DNA of 16,397 nt from an uncultured Flavobacteriales bacterium (lineage in GTDB: Bacteria > Bacteroidota > Bacteroidia > Flavobacteriales > Crocinitomicaceae). The stretch spans positions 1-16,397 of the forward strand of contig CAMPIU010000016.1 of assembly GCA_946886545.1 (NCBI GenBank), given 5' to 3'. The first letter of the stretch is position 1. Each line of letters opens with the position of its first letter. Positions 1 to 6,913 of the stretch are shown one piece after another. The notes beneath the pieces were generated by a model, which made no database searches, had not been told where the DNA came from, and saw only the letters and a program-made list of their open reading frames with translations. A program made the position numbers and the translations under genes.

Positions 1-1461
1 GACCTGCTTCCAGCTGAACTGGTTATTCAGCTGGAAAAACTACAGGACAATGTACCACCGCTGCCAGGAGCTATTTCGCGCCAGGTGATCGAGTCCGAAT
101 TGAAAAAGCCGTTGGACGAATTGTTTGCCTGGTATGAAACGGAGGCTTTTGCATCCGCATCTATGGCACAAGTGCATAAGGCAACACTGAAGACAGGTGA
201 AAAGGTCGCCGTGAAAGTGCAGCGGCCTGAAATCCGTGCAATTATCGTGGAGGATATCAGGATCATGTACATGCTTGCCGGGATTTTCGAGCGCAGAATC
301 CCTTCCCTGAAAAGTTTCGATCCCCAGGGACTTGTTAAAAACTTCGAGGAAAGTATTTTAAAAGAGCTGGACTTCATTTACGAATCAGTCAGTATCCAGC
401 GCTTTGCCAGGAATATCACAGAAGACCCGCACGACAATACTACTCACTCTCCAAAGGTATACAAGGAATACACCACAGGAAAGGTTCTCACCATGGAGTT
501 TATTTCCGGGGTAAAAGTAAACGACAGCAGAATCCTGGAATCAAATGGATACGACCGGAAAGAAGTTGCACATAAGCTTGCGGTGACTTACATCAAACAA
601 GTTTTTGAATACGGTTTTTTTCACGCGGATCCGCATCCCGGAAACATACTCGTCCTTCCGAACGGACACATCTGCTTCCTCGATTTTGGTATGATGGGAA
701 GCATACTTCCAAAGGATATTGAAATCCTGGGTCGTCTTTTCCTGGCGGTAAAATCAAAGGATGTTAAGAAGATCATCCGGGCATTGATGCAAATGTCCGA
801 CACAACCTCCATCCGTGATTTGCGTGCACTGGAATATGAGATCAATGAATTTGTATGCAACTACGGTTTTAACAGCATCCATGAAAATGAAATGGGAAAT
901 GTATTGCTGCAGCTAAAAGACATCATCGTTCGCTACGATCTAAAGGTTCCGGCACATTTCTTTCTGCTTGCACGATCCATGGTTACCATTGAAGGCCTGA
1001 TCCGCAACCTCGATCCGCAAATCGATATGCTGGCAATTGCTCAGCCCTACCTCCTTTCTGCCATTGCAAAAAAACTCAATCCTTTCAAACTGGGTATGAA
1101 AGTTCTGAACGGACTTTATGAGATCGCCAATTACATGGAAGAATTCCCCAACGACCTGAAAAATGCCGTCCGCAAGATTAATACGGGGAAAATAAATGTC
1201 AACCTGAACCACCAGGGAATCGATCCGCTGGTTCATACCCTGAACCGCACCACCAAACAGATCGCCAGTTCATTGGTAATTGCTGCACTTCTCGTTGGAT
1301 CGGCACTTTTCATAATCAACAAGGTTGGTCCTTTCTGGTTCGGATATTCCCGTTACGGGATCATTGGAATCATACTCGCTACCGTACTCGGCTACGGAAT
1401 GTTAAGAAATATCTCCAGGGGTGATCACGATGATTGGAGCGGTTGGAAAGAAGGGAAGTGA
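1..1461 (+). CDS. UbiB/ABC1 family atypical kinase, 3' part (5' end outside window)
   Basis: This is an atypical protein-kinase-like ATPase of the ABC1/UbiB/ADCK family, whose members support ubiquinone or other isoprenoid-lipid metabolism at the membrane. The reading frame is open from base 1, so the gene starts upstream; 486 residues are visible. The first residues (DLLPAEL) match the segment that normally follows the N-terminal KxGQ motif, so perhaps 100 residues are missing. Visible kinase elements are the ATP-binding lysine in AVKVQRP (window residue 72), the catalytic-loop signature HADPHPGN (208-215) and the metal-binding DFG (228-230). Two hydrophobic segments near the C-terminus (about 421-443 and 452-472) match the usual UbiB membrane anchor. 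A GTG at 85 is in frame but would cut off a conserved region, so it is not taken as the start. It converges on the next gene. Family assignment is firm; the substrate is unknown. Confidence 0.93.
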   Translation, partial: DLLPAELVIQLEKLQDNVPPLPGAISRQVIESELKKPLDELFAWYETEAFASASMAQVHKATLKTGEKVAVKVQRPEIRAIIVEDIRIMYMLAGIFERRIPSLKSFDPQGLVKNFEESILKELDFIYESVSIQRFARNITEDPHDNTTHSPKVYKEYTTGKVLTMEFISGVKVNDSRILESNGYDRKEVAHKLAVTYIKQVFEYGFFHADPHPGNILVLPNGHICFLDFGMMGSILPKDIEILGRLFLAVKSKDVKKIIRALMQMSDTTSIRDLRALEYEINEFVCNYGFNSIHENEMGNVLLQLKDIIVRYDLKVPAHFFLLARSMVTIEGLIRNLDPQIDMLAIAQPYLLSAIAKKLNPFKLGMKVLNGLYEIANYMEEFPNDLKNAVRKINTGKINVNLNHQGIDPLVHTLNRTTKQIASSLVIAALLVGSALFIINKVGPFWFGYSRYGIIGIILATVLGYGMLRNISRGDHDDWSGWKEGK

Positions 1462-1500
1462 AGTTAAAAGTATAATTCATCACTTGTGACTGTGCGATAT

Positions 1501-1535
1501 CAAAAAAATCCCTCTCCACCAAAACGGAAAGGGAT
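1501..1535 (-). terminator. Rho-independent terminator of the leftward secreted-protein gene
   Basis: Read on the minus strand, ATCCCTTTCC (1535-1526) pairs with GGAGAGGGAT (1517-1508). This gives ten base pairs including one G-U, closing an 8-nt loop, and it is followed directly by seven T (1507-1501). It lies 26 bases past the stop of the 1561-3828 gene. On the plus strand the hairpin forms less well (one C-A mismatch) and has no T-run after it, so it mainly serves the leftward gene. Confidence 0.85.
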
Positions 1536-1560
1536 CTCTCAACCCAAAAAAAGAGTTTTC

Positions 1561-3828
1561 TTATTTTTTAATAAACTGTCTGACAGCTACCTGATTGTTT
1601 TCCTTATTGGTCATTTTCAACAGATAGACACCCGAGCTTAAGCCGGACACATCTAACTGGTTGTTTCCTTTATCAGTTGTCGTGTAAATTCTTCCTGCAG
1701 CATCTGTGATCTGGTAGGTGAATTGTTCTTTGCTGTCGTAGCTGATGTTCAAACCATCGGTACAAGGATTCGGATACAGGTTAATGCTTAGTAAGGCTGT
1801 TTCTTCATCCACGCTCAATTGTGAATTCTCGTCGGCTACCGTAAACGGACTTAAACCGGTAAGACCTGTGCGATCAATCTCGTATGTGCTGTTGGCACCG
1901 GATACCGCACTACCTGAAGCATGCATATCCCAGTTACCTGACGTATAGTGAGCAATGTAAGCATTGTTGCGGTCGAAACCATTTACTTCCGAAGCAGCCA
2001 TCCAGCCCAATTTCAGGTTCATATTCACAGTTCCTGCATCTGATTCTACCAGCCAGGTTCTGTTTACCAAACTTGCACCGGTTGCGGTGTTGTAGCCCCC
2101 GCCTTCGGTTCCATAAGTGTATACTCCATTAAAAGCTTTAACCATAAAGTTACCGGCAGCTGATCCTGATGCCTGCTGAATACTGGCAGGTGAATAACCG
2201 CTTGGTGTTCCGACCGGGAATACCAGGTACGGAGAAGAAGGTGTTACATACATTTGAAGTTTTCCGGAACCGTTTGTAACAATGTATCTCGTGTCGCTGT
2301 AACCTGTAATATTGGCATTTTGCATTATTACGAGGTTTTCATTCAGTAATACCACATTACCACTGGTCATAGTAAGTTCGTCGTGAATATGAAGTCTCGA
2401 CCCCAGCACCATGTTTCCGCCTGTCAAGTCAACTACCAATTGCTCCAGGTTATTATTTGCATCATCGAAATAGATGGTGTCGTTGCCTAACATAGTAATG
2501 TTCAAGTGAAGATCAGAGTTGGTGTCTCCGATGATTTCAGCCGACATTTCCTGCTCAAAGGTTCCGTTCAGTACCAGGTCGTTCCCGTTCAAATCCAGTT
2601 TTCCGTTGTTCAGTTCCAATTCTCCGTTAACGGTCACGTTATCATTCAAAACAACATCTCCTTGCTGGATATTGATCTCCACGTCGTTTAATCCCGATCC
2701 GGTAATTTCTTCGCCTGTTGTATAGGCAGCGTCTCCGGCATAAGTTACATTGTAGGCAGCAGTTCCTTCGAATGTACCTCCGTTACTTTCAAGTTTCCCG
2801 CTCTCTACATGTACCATACTTCCTGCATTCATGGTCAATGTTCCGCCACCTTCAATACTTAAGGTTCCTTCGTGAAGTTGCAATTCTCCGGCAACAGCCA
2901 ATGCACTTTCCAGCTCAACGGATCCCGTACCGGTATATTCGATGGTTAATTGATCAATGGATGATCCGGAAGTAAATACCAGTCCTGAATTTAAATTCCC
3001 GGCAGTTTGGATCATGATATTGGAAGTAGCTGCTGTTGTGAGTGCTGCGCCGCTCTGAATTTCCATACTCCCCTGAATTTCCAGGTCATTGGATCCTACG
3101 CTCAGGATTCCGGTATTCAAATCAAGGTTTCCGTGGATTTGCAAGTTGCTTCCCATTGTAAGTACCGTGCTGTTATCATCCAGATTGATCTCTACATTCT
3201 GCAAACTCATCGAGTTGATTTCGATACCGGTAGTTTTGGAACCGCCAATGTAACGCACATGGTAAGAACCACCTGAATTGAAAACTCCCCCGCTAGTAGC
3301 CAGTGAACCGGAGTTGCGTACGATCATTGCACTCGAATCAAGGCTTAGATTTCCACCTGTATTTAAAGTCAGGGAACCATCTTCCAGGTTCAAACTGTCT
3401 GAAACCGATAACTGGGAGGTAATAGTCAGCAGGGCTCCGGAATTCACGAAGATATTAACTGTCAGATCACCGGTATGTGAATAAGTAGTCAACAGACCGC
3501 TGAACTCAATTCGTTCAATGTCGATATCTCCGCTTCCGTTAAAAGTTCCCAGCTGAATGGACAACTGCTTACCTGTAGAACTGGTCAGTGTTCCGTCTAC
3601 CGTAAAATTGTTCAGAAGACCGGAAAAGCTTACATCGATGTCCAGGTCCACATCGATTCCCGAAGGAATAATGATATCCTGGTTACTTACATTTCCGGAA
3701 GGGGCTACTCCTCCCCAGGTAGCTGCATCAGACCAATTACCGTCAACAACTGCGGTAAAGGCCATTAGATTATTGGCGGATATCATTGTCAGAACAAAGA
3801 ATCCGAATTTTAGTAACTGTGCTTTCAT
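1561..3828 (-). CDS. Repetitive secreted surface protein with T9SS type A sorting domain
   Basis: This is a predicted exported or cell-surface protein of 755 residues with no recognisable enzymatic motif. Residues 1-23 form a signal peptide (cleavage likely after NNLMA). The mature N-terminus (GNWSDAATWGG, 30-40) is the kind that opens many Bacteroidota surface proteins. Residues about 140-510 are strand-rich and repetitive. A motif of the form LxVxGxLxLxxGxLxxxGNxLxL recurs at about 140, 229, 310, 398 and 479, so the spacing alternates near 89 and 81. This suggests a solenoid or beta-helix. Residues 530-665 hold a region with FPVGTPSGYSPA that is common before T9SS tails. Residues 680-755 are a type A sorting domain (YPNP at 685-688, GLSSGVYLLKM, terminal KK), which is cleaved on secretion by T9SS. 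The ATG at 3826-3828 is preceded by an A-rich stretch and gives the signal peptide directly. Adhesin or matrix role is inference. Confidence 0.85.
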   Translation of the reverse strand: MKAQLLKFGFFVLTMISANNLMAFTAVVDGNWSDAATWGGVAPSGNVSNQDIIIPSGIDVDLDIDVSFSGLLNNFTVDGTLTSSTGKQLSIQLGTFNGSGDIDIERIEFSGLLTTYSHTGDLTVNIFVNSGALLTITSQLSVSDSLNLEDGSLTLNTGGNLSLDSSAMIVRNSGSLATSGGVFNSGGSYHVRYIGGSKTTGIEINSMSLQNVEINLDDNSTVLTMGSNLQIHGNLDLNTGILSVGSNDLEIQGSMEIQSGAALTTAATSNIMIQTAGNLNSGLVFTSGSSIDQLTIEYTGTGSVELESALAVAGELQLHEGTLSIEGGGTLTMNAGSMVHVESGKLESNGGTFEGTAAYNVTYAGDAAYTTGEEITGSGLNDVEINIQQGDVVLNDNVTVNGELELNNGKLDLNGNDLVLNGTFEQEMSAEIIGDTNSDLHLNITMLGNDTIYFDDANNNLEQLVVDLTGGNMVLGSRLHIHDELTMTSGNVVLLNENLVIMQNANITGYSDTRYIVTNGSGKLQMYVTPSSPYLVFPVGTPSGYSPASIQQASGSAAGNFMVKAFNGVYTYGTEGGGYNTATGASLVNRTWLVESDAGTVNMNLKLGWMAASEVNGFDRNNAYIAHYTSGNWDMHASGSAVSGANSTYEIDRTGLTGLSPFTVADENSQLSVDEETALLSINLYPNPCTDGLNISYDSKEQFTYQITDAAGRIYTTTDKGNNQLDVSGLSSGVYLLKMTNKENNQVAVRQFIKK

Positions 3829-4071
3829 ATACTATCTTTTTTAATTAATAAAAAATGGAATCTTAAAGTTCCAGACATTCAGGGTCTGATCCGTTACATT
3901 TTATTAAAGAAAATTGCATATTTCACACATAGACAAGGCCATAAGCGATGTCTGTTCAAGCGTATTTTCAAACGCAAATACCGATAAACATCAGGAATTG
4001 GTGTGGTTAGCTGAATTCGAAAACCTGTTTAACTTACTATTTTAAGACAATGAAAAATCAATCCGGATCAC
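3829..4071. other. Intergenic gap between two leftward secreted-protein genes
   Basis: These 243 bases are AT-rich. They should contain the promoter of the 1561-3828 gene and the 3' end of the 4072-6075 transcript. No match to the Bacteroidota -7 element (CAAAnnTA as read on the plus strand) was found, and no strong hairpin with a T-run was seen. A weak 6-bp stem (GTATTT/AAATAC, about 3962-3982) is present. No coding potential is supported. Confidence 0.5.
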
Positions 4072-6075
4072 TTATATTTTCACAAATTTAAACGGTACTG
4101 TGGAACCATTTTCAAGCTGCAATTGTCCATAGTATACTCCAACAGATAGACCGGAAACATCTACCCCATTGTCCTGAGGCTGATCAAGGGACATGACTTG
4201 TCGGTAGCTCTGATCGAAAAGGATCAAGTGATTTACTTTTTCATCCACCTCAATAAATAGCTTCCCATTCGTCGGATTAGGAAAGATATTTGGTGCGGCA
4301 GTTTGCCATTCCGTGTTTCCCAGGTAAGCAAACAGATCGCAATTGCAGAGTGAGGTCTGGGTTTCTAATTCCCGGCCTTCATTAAAATCAATAATATAGC
4401 TCCACCAGTTGTTCAGAAATCCGTTTTTGTCAAGGCATGCTTTGTTGGGAAGATGCCGGTGCCACCAGGACATATATCCCAGATGCGAACAATTCCATTC
4501 TTCGCAATTGACTAATTCGGTTTCCTGAAACAAAAAAGGGTAAGTGAGCCAATTGGATGCATAGCTTGTGACATAGCTTGTATTGTCGTATTCATAATCG
4601 GCTGATGCATTCACTGGAAAATGAATGTTGCCTACATGTCCACTGTCACTGCCATGTGTTTCCAACAAGGTAAAGAAGTCAAAACTGCTGGCAGGTGTGC
4701 TGTTATTCCATACTCCAAACAAATGGATCATGGCATTTTCTGCACGATGTCCGTAACTATGCCAGGCTTCTGCTACCCCACGTTCGTAGTTGAATCCCAT
4801 AATGGGCAAATGATCAGTACATGAATTGCCTGTAAGCGGAGGTGAATTATAAAAGAAGGCATCATTACCGGTTAGCCTGCTTTCGTACAAGCCTACAAAA
4901 GGCATGGCATAAACCCACACCTCATCAATGGTTTCATTGTTACTCAGTGTACAAAAATTATAATCCGTCAAAAGCTGATTGTAAAGAAATTCACTTTGCC
5001 CCAGGGTTTCCGCCACATAATGTAAAGTAGTCCAGCCCGGTTCCAGGAAAAGTTGCGCCAGACTATCTGCGTCAATGGCGGAATTACCAAACAGAGTATA
5101 CAGATTTTCGGAATAATGCGTTTCAGAAATAACATAATTCACTACACCTCCACTGGCAGCATTTAAGCTATCGCACAAGTGTTGGGAAAGTGTAGCGGGG
5201 TTTTCCCAAGAATGATATCCGGAAAAGGTATTACCCCCAAAATAAGGTGAAGCAGGATCAATAATCACCAATGCTACATTCACATGCCGGGTATTGGCAA
5301 GCTGTGGTTCAATGTCGGGTGTTACTGTAACGGGAGCTTGTTTGGTCAGTGTAAGGAACTGAGCAGTTATCGAACCTGTACCAGTAATTCCGGTTGTGGA
5401 GATCACCCCGTTCGCGTTCACATTGAACAAAGTCGGTTGATTCGAAGTCCAGACAAATAAAGAAGGATCTACCGAATGGTAAACTCCGGAAGAATCAAGC
5501 ATCAGTGCACCAGGTTGAAATTCAGAGCCGGGCAAAATTCTTATTGGAGAAGGGCTCATACAGATGTCTACCACTTCGGTCTGTACACTGGCTTCTAAGT
5601 CCCATTCGCGCAAATGCACGTAATCATCTCCCGTTGTGCGTTCAAGCGTGAGTCGTAAAAAGCGTGCTGAAGCATTGACGGTTTGATTATTCCAGATATT
5701 ATCTGCTATCTGTACCTGATTGACAAGCACTTGGTAAGAGCCGGTCTGATTATTGAGATCCATTAAGGAATTGGCACATTCAAGTGTCCATTCTCCATTT
5801 CCGGCACCGTTCATGATACGATTATCTCCAATTGCAACAACTCGATTAAAATCAAGGGTGATAACCATTGGATTGATTGCAGCAGTTCGAGCCAATGTAG
5901 TCGTATTGCCGTCAAAAACATCGTTGATACTTCCGATATCCAAAATAGGATGTGTTACATCCGTTTCTCCAGTAACTACCTCCTGTTCAACATTTACCTG
6001 AAAAGTATAAGGAATTTGGGATAATCCGGTAAATGGCAGTAGAAAATACAAACAAAGGAATCGAAAAGCAGCCAT
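4072..6075 (-). CDS. Secreted T9SS protein with discoidin-like, Ig-like and unassigned conserved domain
   Basis: This 667-residue protein starts with a signal peptide (residues 1-20, ending in TGLSQ) and ends with a T9SS sorting domain (about 597-667; IFPNPTNGKLF, GLSVGVYYGQL). Residues about 40-170 resemble an F5/8 type C (discoidin) carbohydrate-binding fold: DVFDGNTTT, then ITLDF, then ARFLRLTLER. Residues about 180-255 look like a bacterial Ig-like domain (FVWTSNQPTLFNVNANGVIS). Residues about 260-590 form a large domain I cannot name. It has several aromatic and His-rich stretches: ERGVAEAWHSYGHRAE (431-446), GNIHFPVNASADYEYDN, WWHRHLP and NNWWSYI. H439, H443 and E446 are spaced like a metal site, but the HExxH glutamate is absent. 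The order of domains suggests a secreted polymer-active enzyme or adhesin, which is inference. The ATG at 6073-6075 follows an A-run and gives the signal peptide directly. Confidence 0.85.
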   Translation of the reverse strand: MAAFRFLCLYFLLPFTGLSQIPYTFQVNVEQEVVTGETDVTHPILDIGSINDVFDGNTTTLARTAAINPMVITLDFNRVVAIGDNRIMNGAGNGEWTLECANSLMDLNNQTGSYQVLVNQVQIADNIWNNQTVNASARFLRLTLERTTGDDYVHLREWDLEASVQTEVVDICMSPSPIRILPGSEFQPGALMLDSSGVYHSVDPSLFVWTSNQPTLFNVNANGVISTTGITGTGSITAQFLTLTKQAPVTVTPDIEPQLANTRHVNVALVIIDPASPYFGGNTFSGYHSWENPATLSQHLCDSLNAASGGVVNYVISETHYSENLYTLFGNSAIDADSLAQLFLEPGWTTLHYVAETLGQSEFLYNQLLTDYNFCTLSNNETIDEVWVYAMPFVGLYESRLTGNDAFFYNSPPLTGNSCTDHLPIMGFNYERGVAEAWHSYGHRAENAMIHLFGVWNNSTPASSFDFFTLLETHGSDSGHVGNIHFPVNASADYEYDNTSYVTSYASNWLTYPFLFQETELVNCEEWNCSHLGYMSWWHRHLPNKACLDKNGFLNNWWSYIIDFNEGRELETQTSLCNCDLFAYLGNTEWQTAAPNIFPNPTNGKLFIEVDEKVNHLILFDQSYRQVMSLDQPQDNGVDVSGLSVGVYYGQLQLENGSTVPFKFVKI

Positions 6076-6391
6076 AATGGTTTTTTTTCAATATTACGAA
6101 AAGAATGCAAATTATGAAATTCTGTTTTTACAGTCATTCTGAAAAGTGTTGCCGTACAGGGAGGTTTATGTCTTTTAATCAGGCAGCACCAAAACTATCT
6201 TTAAAAACATACAGTTTACGAGTTTTTTCTAAAAACCTTGTGATAATACTGATATTCAGCTCTTTGCGATCCATAACTCTTTACGGTTAAAATAAGACTC
6301 AATTTATTAACTGCAGAGAAACAGAGAGCGCAAAGATTTAGAGCCTACCTGTGTTAACTAAATAACTCCCCTTCCTGTAGACTTTATCATA
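6076..6391. other. 316-bp intergenic region, no gene supported
   Basis: This gap separates the copper cluster (which ends at 6392) from the secreted-protein gene (start 6075). It should hold that gene's promoter and the 3' end of the copper transcript. The only clear structure is the inverted repeat at 6261-6336. A 61-codon open frame on the plus strand (6105-6290) has no recognisable domain and runs into the repeat arm, so it is not called as a gene. Confidence 0.6.
6261..6336. repeat. Imperfect 30-bp inverted repeat, possible terminator or dispersed repeat
   Basis: The left arm, 6261-6290, begins TCTTTGCG and ends ACGGTTAA. The right arm, 6307-6336, is its imperfect reverse complement (TTAACTGC to CGCAAAGA). 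By eye 21 of 30 positions pair, including eight at the outer end and five at the inner end, across a 16-nt spacer. It lies 56 bases past the last gene of the copper cluster. It could fold into a long hairpin and end that transcript, although no T-run follows. The TCTTTGCG/GGTTAA arms resemble short intergenic repeats I associate with environmental bacteria; that link is from memory. Confidence 0.6.
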
Positions 6392-6892
6392 TTATTTATC
6401 CAGTTCTTTTAGTTTTCGTTTCATGAAAGCAATTTCTTTCTCCTGCGCTTCAATAATTTCCCCAGCCAGCTTCTGTACTTCCGGATCACTCAGGTCTGCC
6501 TGTTTAACCATCAGTATTGCCCCTGCATGATGCGGGATCATTGACTTTAAAAATTGTCTGTCGGAAACAGCCGTTTGCTTTCGAATCCCAAACCAGAACA
6601 TTGCCAATGCAATGAGTCCGATAAGCACGATCACTGCGTTGATCTTCCGGTTCCGGTACATTTTCCCCATAAGGAGCATCTCAATTATAACCATGGGAGC
6701 AGTCATCAGGCCGGCCATGTAGAACTGGTTAATATTGGGAATGACATTTTCAAGACGATCTACCATGGCGTACATGAGAACGTACATCGCAAAGAAAGAA
6801 AGGATAATCATCAGAATAAACTTCTTATAAGACATCTGATGGCTGTTTTGGTGTTTGGTTTGTTGATCATGTTGTTCATACTGCTTTTCCAT
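6392..6892 (-). CDS. Three-TM membrane protein with DUF305 domain
   Basis: This 166-residue protein has a His/Gln-rich cytoplasmic or leader segment (1-20) and three hydrophobic helices (about 24-44, 57-77 and 84-103). A C-terminal DUF305-type four-helix region follows (about 108-166), with the typical FLKSMIPHHAGAILM (114-128). The paired histidines H121 and H122 and the following methionine are the DUF305 hallmark. DUF305 proteins often sit beside copper and silver resistance genes, and metal binding has been proposed for them. It is the last gene of the leftward cluster, 21 bases after the multicopper oxidase stop, so it is likely co-transcribed. The helices suggest the DUF305 part is tethered to the inner membrane. 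The ATG at 6890-6892 is the only sensible start. Its exact job is unknown. Confidence 0.85.
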   Translation of the reverse strand: MEKQYEQHDQQTKHQNSHQMSYKKFILMIILSFFAMYVLMYAMVDRLENVIPNINQFYMAGLMTAPMVIIEMLLMGKMYRNRKINAVIVLIGLIALAMFWFGIRKQTAVSDRQFLKSMIPHHAGAILMVKQADLSDPEVQKLAGEIIEAQEKEIAFMKRKLKELDK

Positions 6893-6913
6893 AATCGTAT
6901 ATTTTAGTGTTTA

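Noticed and set aside
6105..6290. 61-codon plus-strand open frame in the intergenic gap
   Set aside because: No domain, no promoter or ribosome site, and its end runs through the left arm of the inverted repeat.
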